Assembly (NCBI GenBank): GCA_027314665.1
Contig: DAHVAK010000276.1
Span: forward strand, 1-40,189
Direction of reading: 5' to 3'
DNA from: Spirochaetales bacterium
Lineage (GTDB): Bacteria > Spirochaetota > Spirochaetia > DAHUYW01
DNA: 40,189 bases
Shown here: positions 18,134 to 30,904 of the stretch, in pieces
Numbering within the stretch: position 1 is the stretch's first letter
How the letters are laid out: each line of letters begins with the position of its first letter
The notes under the pieces: generated by a model
Told to the model about the DNA's origin: nothing
What the model saw: only the letters and a program-made list of their open reading frames with translations
The model's database searches: none
Program-made: the position numbers and the translations under genes

Positions 18134-20824
18134 ATGGCTGAAAAACTGGCAGAGACTACGGCAAAATCCATCTCGGAGCTCTTGAACGAGGAGAAGTGGA
18201 CGCGCGCCACGCTCAACAGCTACACCATTACCAACTTCAAAGAGCTCGACACCCTGATCGAGCAGGTCTTTCGGGATGAGAGTCAGACCGAAGTGAAGGA
18301 GCTCTGCGACGAGCACCTCAACCACACGAAGAACAGCATTATTGCGCTCTATGTCTCGGGGATTATCGCCCTGTCGCGGCAGCTGGTCGACGACAGCAAT
18401 CTCATCACCTTGATCAATATCTTCACGGATAATCACAAGTGGAACATCGTCGAATACCTGTGCAATCGAATTCTTGAGTTCGGCGAGAACAAGTTCGCCC
18501 TTCGCACCCTCTCCGAGTGCTACGACCACGAGAACGAGGAGGCGAAGAAGTACGAGGTCTGGGAACGACTGATTCGCGTCGACTACGACGAGGCTGACAT
18601 CGTCCGGCTCATTGCGGAGAAGAAGGAGAAGGAGGAGAACCTCGAGGAGGCGGTTGAGTACTACAAGAAGGCGGTCCACCGCTACGTCTCGAAGAAGCTG
18701 TTTTCGAACGTTCGGGAGATCTGGCACAAGCTCATCGAGTACAGCCCCGAGGAGATCGACTTCTTCTACCATGTCGACAAGAAGGTCGAGAAGGCAATCA
18801 GCCCCGATCGGGCTGCGCAGCTCCTCGAGGACCTCTATGCCCATTACAAGGACAAGACCGATTGGGACAAGAGCATCGACATCCTCAAGCAGATTCTATC
18901 CTACGACCCGAAGAACGAGTGGGCGCGCAAGGAGATTACCGCCTGCTTCAAGGGCAAGTACGCCGACCACAGCCAGCTCGAGGAGTACATCCGCCTGTCC
19001 AACCTGTCGCAGGGCTGGCGGAACGTGCACGACGCGATTGCGGACTTCGAGAAGCACATCTCCTTCGATGCAGGCAACTTCGTGTTCCATCGAGCATGGG
19101 GCATCGGGCGGATCAACTCGATCAAGGACGACGAGATAGACATCGATTTCTCGCGGAAGCGCGGGCACAAGATGTCGCTGAAGATGGCAGTTGGCTCGCT
19201 CACCTCCTTGAGTCATGACCACATCTGGGTCCTCAAGGCGATCTGGAAGAAGGACAAGCTTCACGACCAGGTGAAGAGCGACATCTCGTGGGCGCTGAAG
19301 ACGATTATCAAGAGCTACGATAACGCCGCCAACATGAAACAGATCAAGGCGGAGCTCGTGCCGAGTGTTCTTACCGCCGGGGAGTGGACGTCCTGGAGCA
19401 CGGAGGCTCGGCACATCCTCAAGACCGATTCCAACTTCGGAAATCTTCCCGACAAGATTGACGTCTTTGTCGTGCGGGAGAAGCCCATCTCCTTCGAGGA
19501 GAAAACCTTCAACAAGTTTAAGGCGGAAAAGAGCTTCTTTACCCGATTCCAGACTCTGCAGGATTTCCTCAAGCACTCGGATCCGGAATCGGAGTATTTC
19601 GGCGAGATGTTCGCGTACTTCACCAACTTCCTCAAGGCCTTCAGCTCGGTGAAGGAAGAGGTGGTCGCAAGCTATCTCATCGTCCGACGAATCGTGAAGC
19701 GCTTCCCATTCCTCAATCCGGGCTACAACTTCGAGTTCAAGGAGCTCTTCGAGAGCATCGACGACGTGGTCGGAGTCTTCCGCGCGGTGGAGGACGCAGA
19801 CCTGAAGAGGGATTTCCTCGAACAGGTCAAGCGCTACATCGAGAACTGGTCCGAGATTTTCGTGATGCTGTTTCCCGACTATCTCTCGCGCTTCATCATC
19901 GACGAGCTCGAAGCGGCCGGGGAAAGCGAGCGGCTTCGCGATCTGTTCACCCAGCTCGTCGATCAGTACAAGGAGTACCGCGAGCCGTTTGTGTGGCTCG
20001 CAAAGAACATCGAGGTGAAGCTTCTCGAGCGCTACGAGCTGAACTATGAGAAGCTCCTCATCGCCCTTATCCACCTTTTGGACATCAGCTTCCGCGAGAT
20101 CGGCAACCGCCGCGACGTGAGTCAGAACCGCAAAATCAACCGCCAGATTCAGCAGATGCTTTTCAAAGAGAACCGGCTGCAGGAATACCTCATGAGCGCC
20201 GATCAGGACGCCATCAGCCGCATCTACACCCTCGTCGAAGACGTGAAGGATCTCGATCCGTCGCTCGTGATCGAGCTGAAGCACAAGATCATGGAAAAGT
20301 ATCCGAGCTTCAAGTTCTATGGCGAGAAAGAGGCCGAAAGGGTGCGCGGCGGTCTGTACGTCACCGCTCCAAGCTACGAGGGCAAGCAGCGCGAGCTCCA
20401 GCACATCCTCGAAGTCGAGGTGCCGGAAAACTCTCGCGAGATCGGCGCGGCGACGCAGCTCGGAGACCTCAAGGAGAACGCGGAATACAAGGCGGCCAAA
20501 GAGCGTCAGGAGCTTCTCAACGCGACGGCGGCGAGGATCAAGGAGGAGATCGAACGGGCGCAGATCTTCGATCGCAATATGATCGACGCTTCCAAGATCT
20601 CCTTCGGGACCTCCGTCAAGCTCATGAACCGCAACACTTCCAAGGTCGAAGAGTTTACGATCCTTGGCCCCTGGGAGTCCGATCCGGCTCGAAACACAGT
20701 GTCCTATCTCTCGCCCTTCGTGAGCAAGCTGTGGAACCACAAGAAGGGCGATCAGCTCGTCTTTACGATCAATGACCGGGAGTACGACTACGAAGTGGTA
20801 GATATCGTTCCTGCCGATTTCTAG
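18134..20824 (+). CDS. greA: Transcription elongation factor GreA with very large N-terminal extension (896 aa)
   Basis: C-terminus has the GreA coiled coil (REIGAATQLGDLKENAEYKAAKERQELL, with conserved GDLKENAEY) and C-terminal domain (FTILGPWESDP...ISYLSPF-like). About 740 aa of helical extension precede it. Confidence 0.88.
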   Translation: MAEKLAETTAKSISELLNEEKWTRATLNSYTITNFKELDTLIEQVFRDESQTEVKELCDEHLNHTKNSIIALYVSGIIALSRQLVDDSNLITLINIFTDNHKWNIVEYLCNRILEFGENKFALRTLSECYDHENEEAKKYEVWERLIRVDYDEADIVRLIAEKKEKEENLEEAVEYYKKAVHRYVSKKLFSNVREIWHKLIEYSPEEIDFFYHVDKKVEKAISPDRAAQLLEDLYAHYKDKTDWDKSIDILKQILSYDPKNEWARKEITACFKGKYADHSQLEEYIRLSNLSQGWRNVHDAIADFEKHISFDAGNFVFHRAWGIGRINSIKDDEIDIDFSRKRGHKMSLKMAVGSLTSLSHDHIWVLKAIWKKDKLHDQVKSDISWALKTIIKSYDNAANMKQIKAELVPSVLTAGEWTSWSTEARHILKTDSNFGNLPDKIDVFVVREKPISFEEKTFNKFKAEKSFFTRFQTLQDFLKHSDPESEYFGEMFAYFTNFLKAFSSVKEEVVASYLIVRRIVKRFPFLNPGYNFEFKELFESIDDVVGVFRAVEDADLKRDFLEQVKRYIENWSEIFVMLFPDYLSRFIIDELEAAGESERLRDLFTQLVDQYKEYREPFVWLAKNIEVKLLERYELNYEKLLIALIHLLDISFREIGNRRDVSQNRKINRQIQQMLFKENRLQEYLMSADQDAISRIYTLVEDVKDLDPSLVIELKHKIMEKYPSFKFYGEKEAERVRGGLYVTAPSYEGKQRELQHILEVEVPENSREIGAATQLGDLKENAEYKAAKERQELLNATAARIKEEIERAQIFDRNMIDASKISFGTSVKLMNRNTSKVEEFTILGPWESDPARNTVSYLSPFVSKLWNHKKGDQLVFTINDREYDYEVVDIVPADF

Positions 20825-20833
20825 GACCGGGCA

Positions 20834-22657
20834 ATGAAAAAGATACTTGTCTTCTTTGCGCTTCTTGGCGTGCTCGGCGTGGGGGCTGTCTCGGCCGAAC
20901 CGGTGGACATGGTCGTGCTGCTGGACACGTCGGAGAGCATGTTCCCCTATTTCAATGAGGTGACGCACTACCTGATCGGGGACATCCTCACTCAGCAGCT
21001 TCGCAAGGGGGACACCTTCAGCCTCTTGAGCTTTGCGAGCAGGCCCGAGATCGAGGTTTCGCGGCAGATCGAGTCGAAGCAGGATATCCAGGACGTCATC
21101 AATCGCGTGCTGTTGCTCCAGCCGCTCGGACGCTACACCGACTTCGTGCTTGCGGTGAAGTATCTCTACCAGTTTACGGTCGATCTGCCGCTTTCGACCA
21201 AGAAGGACATTCTGATCCTGACGGACGGAATCCACGATCCGCCTCCGGGAAGCAGCTTTCCGAACAAGCTTGGCCCGAACGGACAGGATCTGAGCGGCAA
21301 CCGCCAGGAGATCGTCGACATAGCGAACGAGATCCGGCAGCGGGGTTGGGAGGTTCACATCCTCCAGTTCCCTTCCGGAGGGATCCCATCGGCGGCCGCA
21401 GTCGGGCAGCCGGGAGTGGAGCTCCTGCCCTACGGCTCGGCGAAGGCGGGGAGCGCCGCCCCGGGGCAGGCGGGAGCGCCCGGCGCCGGGGTTGCCCCCG
21501 GGGCGGCGGCCTCGGGCGGCTCGGGCGCGGCGAGTTCAGGGGCTTCAGGCGCAGCAGCCGGGGCAGGCCGACCGCAGGTCGGACCGGCGGCGCGGGCGAG
21601 CTCCGCCGGAGGCGCGGCTCAAGGCGCGAAGACGGGCGCATCGCCGGGCGGACAGCCCAACGACAGCCTCTTTCGAACCCTCGCCGAAAAGCTCGGGGTT
21701 CACATCGAAGAGTACCAGGGGACGACGAAGACGAGCATAGCCCACGTGGCCACGGGGGCGCCCGAGCTCACCTTTCCGGGCTATCTCGGCAAGGTCGGCT
21801 ACGACCTCACGGTTCCCTTCACGATTCGCAACTTCGAAGGCTCCCCGATTCTCGTTCAGCTCAATCGGGTCCTCTACAACGGCGCCAACCTCTTGCAGTC
21901 CCGAGTGTCCCTTCCCCTGCAGGCAAGCAAGTCGGGGGTACTCAAGGCGCACCTGCGCCTTCCCGTCACGCTGCGTCCCGGCAAGCAGAGCATCTCGGTC
22001 GATCTCGAGTTTGCCGACTCCGCTCGGGTCTTCCCGCACACGGGGCTCCTCTCCTTCACGCTGCGTGGTGGGATCGCGGGCTCCGGGGGAGTCTCTCTCG
22101 TGCTGCTGCCGATCCTCTTCGCGATTGTTCTGATCGCGGCCGGTATTCTCGTCTTCTTCCTCGTTCGTCGGATCGTGGAGAGCCTTGCGGCTGCCGCCCC
22201 GGCGACGGTGCATCCACGCGTCCACTACGATGCCGGACGGCGACTCGTGAAACCGGTGGAGATGCGCGTGGCCGGGCAGAACCCGAACATCGGCGGGCGC
22301 AACGTTCATCCGTTCGGCTCGGGAGGTCGGAAGTCTATTGGGGGCGGAAGCTCTTCCTTCCTGATCTACCTCTATACCCTTCCCGCGCACATCGCGGAGA
22401 TCGGCCTGTCGGGCGACCGCTTCGTCTTCACCCCTCTTCACCGCGAGTTCTTCCCCGGACTAAGCGGCCCGCTCGAAGACTGCCTCGGAAAGGAGATTCG
22501 CCTCCGGACAAAGGAAGGGCGGGAGCTTACCGTCGTCTTCCGCGAATACGTCTCGCCCCTCGACCAGGTCAATCGCGTCATGCATCTCATCGACCATCCG
22601 GGAGCGGCAGGGAGTGCAAGGGAGAGCGCCGGCGGCGCAGATACGCCGCGGCAGTAG
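20834..22657 (+). CDS. Exported von Willebrand factor A (VWA) domain protein with Gly/Ala-rich linker and C-terminal TM
   Basis: Signal peptide MKKILVFFALLGVLGVGAVSA; MIDAS-like DTSES, GRYTD and LTDG; TM VSLVLLPILFAIVLIAAGILVFFLV. Confidence 0.82.
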   Translation: MKKILVFFALLGVLGVGAVSAEPVDMVVLLDTSESMFPYFNEVTHYLIGDILTQQLRKGDTFSLLSFASRPEIEVSRQIESKQDIQDVINRVLLLQPLGRYTDFVLAVKYLYQFTVDLPLSTKKDILILTDGIHDPPPGSSFPNKLGPNGQDLSGNRQEIVDIANEIRQRGWEVHILQFPSGGIPSAAAVGQPGVELLPYGSAKAGSAAPGQAGAPGAGVAPGAAASGGSGAASSGASGAAAGAGRPQVGPAARASSAGGAAQGAKTGASPGGQPNDSLFRTLAEKLGVHIEEYQGTTKTSIAHVATGAPELTFPGYLGKVGYDLTVPFTIRNFEGSPILVQLNRVLYNGANLLQSRVSLPLQASKSGVLKAHLRLPVTLRPGKQSISVDLEFADSARVFPHTGLLSFTLRGGIAGSGGVSLVLLPILFAIVLIAAGILVFFLVRRIVESLAAAAPATVHPRVHYDAGRRLVKPVEMRVAGQNPNIGGRNVHPFGSGGRKSIGGGSSSFLIYLYTLPAHIAEIGLSGDRFVFTPLHREFFPGLSGPLEDCLGKEIRLRTKEGRELTVVFREYVSPLDQVNRVMHLIDHPGAAGSARESAGGADTPRQ

Positions 22658-22678
22658 GGCCGACGGCTGCTGCGGCGT
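22643..22678. other. Inverted repeat (12-bp arms, one mismatch) between convergent VWA and HEAT-repeat genes
   Basis: acgccgcggcag / ctgctgcggcgt separated by 12 nt; the mismatch can form G-U in the + strand RNA. No T-tract follows. Confidence 0.5.
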
Positions 22679-22685
22679 TCCTGGG

Positions 22686-25344
<2,659 letters not shown>

Positions 25345-25410
25345 CTACTCGCCTGCCTATCTAGGTATCGGCATTCCCGGGGCCTTTCGCCATCGCACGG
25401 GCGCATTCCC

Positions 25411-26490
25411 CTATGTGCGCGCCACGCGGAAGAGATAGAGTCCTGCCGCGAGGAACACGATCGCCGCCCCCCAGGCTCCGCTGAGGGGGGAGATGTAGCC
25501 GAGCTTCGCGAAGAGAATCGCCATCATCTGCGCCACGTAGTAGACGACCGACACGACCAGGCTCGTGAGCAGGCTCATGAGCAGGATGTTCTTGCGGAAG
25601 CGCCCGCCGATGGCGCTTGAGATGAAGGTCACGATGAAGGGCGTCAGGGCGAAGGCGAAGCGGTTGTAGTAGTCGGTGAGGTCTCCGCGATAGGGAAGTC
25701 CAGCCTTCTTGAGGGAGTCGATCCAGCTTCGCGCCCGGGCCATCCGCATCTCGTCGATGTTGCGCGCCGAGCGGCGAAAGGTATCGGGGCTTTCGGCCAG
25801 CGAAGGCTCGCTGTAGCTCGGGCGATCGCTTTCGACGAGGAAGGTGTGCTCCTCGTTCCACGAGTAGATCCGCACGGCCGAAAGCTGCCATTGCCGATCC
25901 CGCCAGGTGGCCGACTGCGCGTCGATCCGCTCGAGGAAGTCGCCCTTCGCATTGCGCTCGATGATCACGAGGTTGGAGAGGGTCCGGGTCGTGTCGTTGT
26001 AGAACTCGGCGTTGTAGATGATGCGCTCGCCCTGGCTCAAAACCGTGACATTGGTGTTGCTGTAGGAGGTCTTTCTCTGGAGCATCGCGTCGGTGAGCTG
26101 GTTCTTTTTCTGAAAGGTTTCGATGACGACATCCTCCTGGAAGAAGAAACCCGCGATGCTGAAGACCAGACCGAGGGCAATCAGGGGGGTTACCAGCCGG
26201 TAGAGGGAAACCCCGGAGCCGAATATCGAGATGAGCTCATTGTTGGTGTAGAGCGTGCCGAGTGTGAAAGACACTGCAAAGAGGAGGGCGATCGGAAGCG
26301 CAAAGGAGATGCACTTCGGAAGGTAGTAGAACGCCGAGAGGGCGATCATCCCGAAGCTCGCGTTGTTCGCGAGATAGCCCCAGAGGTTACCGAAAAAGTC
26401 GACGAGCTGGAGGATGAGGACGAAAAAGAGGGTCGCGAGGAGAAAGATCGGGACAAACAGACGCACTACCATTCGCTGAAGCAGGGTCAT
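25411..26490 (-). CDS. LptF/LptG (YjgP/YjgQ) family LPS-export-type permease
   Basis: Six-TM topology typical of YjgP/YjgQ (LPKCISFALPIALLFAVSFTLGTLYTNNELISIFGSGVSLYRLVTPLI). Start placed at MTLLQRM. Confidence 0.88.
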   Translation of the reverse strand: MTLLQRMVVRLFVPIFLLATLFFVLILQLVDFFGNLWGYLANNASFGMIALSAFYYLPKCISFALPIALLFAVSFTLGTLYTNNELISIFGSGVSLYRLVTPLIALGLVFSIAGFFFQEDVVIETFQKKNQLTDAMLQRKTSYSNTNVTVLSQGERIIYNAEFYNDTTRTLSNLVIIERNAKGDFLERIDAQSATWRDRQWQLSAVRIYSWNEEHTFLVESDRPSYSEPSLAESPDTFRRSARNIDEMRMARARSWIDSLKKAGLPYRGDLTDYYNRFAFALTPFIVTFISSAIGGRFRKNILLMSLLTSLVVSVVYYVAQMMAILFAKLGYISPLSGAWGAAIVFLAAGLYLFRVART

Positions 26491-27767
26491 CGGCGGAGCC
26501 TCACGGCGAAGAGGATGATCCCGGCGGCGAGAATGACGAGGTTGGGAAGCCACATGGAGAGGGCCGGAGAATAGTCCATTCGATAGCCGAGGGTCTGACC
26601 GGCAACCAGCATTCCCCAGTAGAGAATCGAGATGAACAGCCCTATCCCGAAGCCGACTGACCGACCGCTCCTCCTCGTCAAGAGACCCGCCGGAAATGCG
26701 AAGACGACGAAAATCACGCAGGCGAAGGGGACCGAGAACTTGCGATTGAACTCGATTCGATCCACCGAGAGCGAGCGGTCCACGACGGGCTGCTCCCGCT
26801 CGGCTTGCCAGCTCGTATAGGCCTGGCTCAGATCTCGGAGGCTTTGCGCGGTGACCTCTCCCTGCCGGGACTGAAGAGAAGCTGCGGCGTAGCTCTGACG
26901 CAGATCGTATGCCGCAAGGCCGACTCGCGCCTTTTTTGCTTCTCTGAGCTTTCTGAGCTCCGCCTCCTTGTGGAGGATGATTCGATAGACATCCACCGAG
27001 CTCATCTCGCGGGCGGTGGGGGGATGGATGGATACGTTGATGTCGGAGAGAAGGATGTTGTAGAGCATCTGGCGGGCCTCGGAATAACTGAACTGATCCT
27101 TTCGTTTCGCATCGACGCTGAGGCTGAAGACCTTTTCCAGCTTGAGCGAGATGATCCCGAGCCGGGCGCTGTCCTTCTGCAGCGACGCGCTCTTCGCCGT
27201 GATGACGCGCTGGTTGCGCTCGGCGCTGGTATCGAAAATGACGAGGTCGGATATCTTGTTGCCCTCCACCGGTCCGGTCACCATCACGCTGTCCTGATAG
27301 TGCTTAATGGAATAGGGCTCAAGCTCGAGCTGGGGGTTGGTGTAGAGGATCTTGGTGTAGAGCTTACCGAAATTGATCGTGCCGAGCGGCAGAAAGTAGT
27401 CGTTCATGATGAACGAGAAAAGGGAGAACGCGAAGCCGAGCACGAAGATCGGGACAAAGATCCTACCGTGGGAGATGCCCGAGGCCTGGAGGGCAAGAAT
27501 CTCGTTGTCTGAAGAGAGCCGTCCCACCGCCATGAGGGCACCGACCAGGGATGCGAAGGGAAAGGAGATCGCGATGATCGCGGGAAGCGAGTAGATGATG
27601 AGCAGGACGACGTCCGGAAAGCTGACGTGCTTCGCCAGGATGTCTTGGGCAAGGAGGAGAAGCTGGTTGAGGAAGAAGATGAAAAAGAAGAAGAGGAAGG
27701 AGACCAGAAAGGCAAAGGTATACTCTCGACCGACATACAGATCGAGGGACCAGTATCTGCGCTTCAT
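26487..27767 (-). CDS. LptF/LptG (YjgP/YjgQ) family LPS-export-type permease
   Basis: LPAIIAISFPFASLVGALMAVGRLSSDNEILALQASGISHGRIFVPI. Start placed at MKRRYW; ATGA overlap with the next permease. Confidence 0.9.
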   Translation of the reverse strand: MKRRYWSLDLYVGREYTFAFLVSFLFFFFIFFLNQLLLLAQDILAKHVSFPDVVLLIIYSLPAIIAISFPFASLVGALMAVGRLSSDNEILALQASGISHGRIFVPIFVLGFAFSLFSFIMNDYFLPLGTINFGKLYTKILYTNPQLELEPYSIKHYQDSVMVTGPVEGNKISDLVIFDTSAERNQRVITAKSASLQKDSARLGIISLKLEKVFSLSVDAKRKDQFSYSEARQMLYNILLSDINVSIHPPTAREMSSVDVYRIILHKEAELRKLREAKKARVGLAAYDLRQSYAAASLQSRQGEVTAQSLRDLSQAYTSWQAEREQPVVDRSLSVDRIEFNRKFSVPFACVIFVVFAFPAGLLTRRSGRSVGFGIGLFISILYWGMLVAGQTLGYRMDYSPALSMWLPNLVILAAGIILFAVRLRR

Positions 27768-27768
27768 C

Positions 27769-28224
27769 CTACCGGCCGGTCGACCCGAATCCTCCCCCGC
27801 CCCGCTCGGAGTCTTCGAGCGGAGCGTCGGTCGCGAACTCGGCCTGCGCGATGGGCGCGATGACGAGCTGGGCGATCCGATCGTTGGGATGGACGGTGTA
27901 GGCAAGCTCTCCGAGATTGATCAAGAGAACCTTCACCTCGCCCCGGTAGTCCGAGTCGACCGTTCCGGGGCTGTTGAGAAGGGTAACGCCGTTCGCCAGG
28001 GCGAGACCCGATCGCGGTCGCACCTGGCCCTCGAATCCCGCCGGTATTGCCATCCGGACGCCCGTGGGGACGAGACGGCGTTCGCCGGGCTGGAGGGTGA
28101 GCGGCCTGTCGAGGGAAGCGCGGAGGTCCGCTCCTGCGGCTGCCGCAGTCGCGTAGGTCGGACGGCACGCCTCCCCAACCAGCTCGCAGGCTACCCGTAT
28201 CCGCTGCACTGCGCCACGCTCCAT
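27769..28224 (-). CDS. dut: dUTP diphosphatase
   Basis: GADLRASL, RPRSGLALANGVTLLNSPGTVDSDYRGEVKVLLINL, RIAQLVIAP, and C-terminal RGGGGFGSTGR. A GTG at 28209 with a better SD is an alternative start. Confidence 0.96.
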   Translation of the reverse strand: MERGAVQRIRVACELVGEACRPTYATAAAAGADLRASLDRPLTLQPGERRLVPTGVRMAIPAGFEGQVRPRSGLALANGVTLLNSPGTVDSDYRGEVKVLLINLGELAYTVHPNDRIAQLVIAPIAQAEFATDAPLEDSERGGGGFGSTGR

Positions 28225-28271
28225 CGCGCCGCCCCGAGGGCGGCCTGCGGGGCCGCCGCCGAGCTCAGACC

Positions 28272-30464
28272 CTACCCTCTTCTCCGCCCGCCGCCGTGGT
28301 GAGGCGTGGAGGGTCGGCTGTAGGGTCTTCCCCCGCCCTGGGCGCCGCTTGCGGCAGGCTCGGGCGCCTGCGCTCCTTCGGGGTCGATCGCATCGATGTA
28401 GCTCAAGTTCATCCTGCCCATGCGGTCGACCTCGACGAGCTTCACGGGGATTTCCTGGTCGATGGAAAGCACGTCGCCAACCGTGTTGATCCGCTGGCGG
28501 GAGAGCTTCGAGATGTGAACGAGCCCCTCCTTGCCCGGGAAGATCTCCACGAACGCCCCGAAGTCGACGATCCGGCGCACGATCCCGTGGTAGATCCTGC
28601 CGATGTCCGGCTCCTCAACCAGCCCGCGGATGATGGCCTCGGCTTCCTCGGCCGACTTCTGATCCTTGCCGAAGATGGTGACGCTGCCGTCGTTCTCGAT
28701 ATTGATGGAGGCCCCCGTCTTTTCGGAGATGCTCTTGATCGTCTTGCCGGCCGGCCCGATTACGGCTCCGATCTTGTCGGTATCGATCTTCAAGGTGGCG
28801 ATCTTCGGGGCAAACTCGGAGACCGTGCCGCGCGGTTCGGACAGGGTGCGGTTCATGATCTCGAGGATGTGAAGCCGCCCGCGATGGGCCTGCTCGAGGG
28901 CCTGCGAGAGAATCTCGAAGCTCACCCCCGAAATCTTGATGTCCATCTGAAAGCCGGTGATCCCGTCTTCGGTACCCGCGACCTTGAAGTCCATGTCCCC
29001 GAGGTGATCCTCCTCGCCGAGGATGTCGCTCAAGACGACCGTCCGACCCGAATCGCTCTCCGTAACGAGACCCATGGCGATCCCGGCGACCGGCTTGCGA
29101 ATTGGAACCCCGGCGTTGAGCAGCGAGAGGGTCCCGCCGCAGACCGTCGCCATCGAGGATGAGCCGTTCGACTCAAGGATCTCGCTCACGACGCGAATCG
29201 TATAGGGAAAGGCATCCTTCGAGGGAAGCACCCCGGCGAGGGCGCGATGGGCGAGGTGGCCGTGACCGATCTCTCGGCGTCCGGTAGCAAGGCGCCCCAC
29301 CTCCCCGACCGAGTAGGGCGGGAAGTTGTAGTGCAGCATGAAATTGACGTAGCGCTTGTCGCCTTCGATGTCGTCGATCATCTGCTCGTCGGAGACCGTC
29401 CCGAGGGTGGTAACCGCGAGGGCTTGCGTCTCCCCGCGGGTGAACAGCGCGCTCCCGTGGGTGCGCGGAAGGATGTCCACGTCGCAGGTGATGGGGCGAA
29501 TGTCCTCGGGGCCGCGTCCGTCGGTTCTGACCTTGCGATCGAGAATCGACTTGCGCACGATCGTATACTCGAGATCTTCCATGAGGGCGCCGAAGAGCTT
29601 CATCTCCGCATCGCTGAACTCACCCGCGTACCGGGCCTTCATCTCTTCGGCCACCTTCTTGATCGCCCGTGCGCGCTCTTCCTTGCCCTTCACGAAACAG
29701 GCCTGCTCCATGAGGGGGGTGGCTGCCGCGTGAATCTCATCCCGCTTGGGGAGGGTCGGTTCGGCATCGGTTATAGGGATCTTGGGCTTGCCGGCAAGCC
29801 GGGCAAGCTCGCGCTGGATGCGGCAGATGTCGGCGATGACCGGTTGGGCGAGCTTGATCGCGTCGAGCAGCAGCTGCTCGGGGACCTCCTTGGCGCCTCC
29901 CTCGACCATCGTCACTCCCTCCTCGGTGCCGGAGACCACGATCTCCAGCTCCGCCTGCTCGATCTGCTGGAAGGTGGGGTTGACGATGAGCTCTCCCTTC
30001 ACCGACGAGACGCGCACCGCTCCGACCGGTCCTCCAAAGGGGATGTCGGAGATGACCACCGCCGCCGAGGAGGCGACCATCGCTATCACGTCGGGTGGGT
30101 TGATCTGGTCGGTGGAGATGGTGGTGGGAACAACCTGGATCTCGCGCGCGAACTTCTTGTCGAAGAGAGGGCGCATCGGGCGGTCGATGAGCCGGGAGAC
30201 GAGGATCTCGCGATCCTTCGGCTTGCTCTCCCGCTTGATAAAGCCGCCCGGGATCTTTCCCGCGGCGTAGTACTTCTCGTTGTACTCAACTTGAAGAGGA
30301 ACGTAGTCCAGTCCCTCTACCTCTTTGTCCGAACAGCAAACAGTCGCAAGGACCGCTGAGCCGCCATAGGTGGCAAAGACGGCGCCGTTTGCCTGTTTAG
30401 CCATTCTGCCAGTCTCAAGGACGAGGTTTTCCTGTCCAATCTTGAGACTCACTTTCTGCATCAT
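28272..30464 (-). CDS. pnp: Polyribonucleotide nucleotidyltransferase
   Basis: Two RNase PH-like domains ([24 protein letters not shown]), KH domain ([15 protein letters not shown]), C-terminal S1 domain. Confidence 0.98.
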   Translation of the reverse strand: MMQKVSLKIGQENLVLETGRMAKQANGAVFATYGGSAVLATVCCSDKEVEGLDYVPLQVEYNEKYYAAGKIPGGFIKRESKPKDREILVSRLIDRPMRPLFDKKFAREIQVVPTTISTDQINPPDVIAMVASSAAVVISDIPFGGPVGAVRVSSVKGELIVNPTFQQIEQAELEIVVSGTEEGVTMVEGGAKEVPEQLLLDAIKLAQPVIADICRIQRELARLAGKPKIPITDAEPTLPKRDEIHAAATPLMEQACFVKGKEERARAIKKVAEEMKARYAGEFSDAEMKLFGALMEDLEYTIVRKSILDRKVRTDGRGPEDIRPITCDVDILPRTHGSALFTRGETQALAVTTLGTVSDEQMIDDIEGDKRYVNFMLHYNFPPYSVGEVGRLATGRREIGHGHLAHRALAGVLPSKDAFPYTIRVVSEILESNGSSSMATVCGGTLSLLNAGVPIRKPVAGIAMGLVTESDSGRTVVLSDILGEEDHLGDMDFKVAGTEDGITGFQMDIKISGVSFEILSQALEQAHRGRLHILEIMNRTLSEPRGTVSEFAPKIATLKIDTDKIGAVIGPAGKTIKSISEKTGASINIENDGSVTIFGKDQKSAEEAEAIIRGLVEEPDIGRIYHGIVRRIVDFGAFVEIFPGKEGLVHISKLSRQRINTVGDVLSIDQEIPVKLVEVDRMGRMNLSYIDAIDPEGAQAPEPAASGAQGGGRPYSRPSTPHHGGGRRRG

Positions 30465-30483
30465 CTCTTAGTTTCCTTCTGGT

Positions 30484-30753
30484 TTATTTGCGTAGGTTGA
30501 GCTTCTTGATGAGCTCGCGGTACTTCTCCAGGTCGACTCTGCTCAGATACTTGAGAAGCTTTCGCCGCTGTCCGACGAGCTTGAGCAGACCCCTTCGGGA
30601 GGCATGATCCTTCTTGTGCACTTTGAAGTGCTCCGTGAGCTCCTGGATGCGGGTCGTGAGGAGTGCGATCTGCACCTCCGTCCTGCCCGTATCCTTGTCG
30701 TTTGCGCCGTATTCCGCGACGACCGCGACCTTCTGGTCTTTCATGAGCGCCAT
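30484..30753 (-). CDS. rpsO: 30S ribosomal protein S15
   Basis: [50 protein letters not shown]. Start placed at MALMKDQ. Confidence 0.97.
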   Translation of the reverse strand: MALMKDQKVAVVAEYGANDKDTGRTEVQIALLTTRIQELTEHFKVHKKDHASRRGLLKLVGQRRKLLKYLSRVDLEKYRELIKKLNLRK

Positions 30754-30904
30754 ACATCTCTCCTTTGACAATGGTCCACGTGCATCAGTGTTCGGTAGCA
30801 TCTGTGGTGATGGTTGAAGGAGGAACGGATCCTTTCCGTGCTGCGCTGATAGTCCCGGCGAAGACCGCCCTGTATACCTTTCTGCACCGATGTTCTCACC
30901 CGAC

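Noticed and set aside
18896-21358. 820-aa minus-strand ORF antisense to greA and the VWA gene
   Set aside because: Same mirror-ORF artefact; low-complexity composition and no SD or recognised motif.
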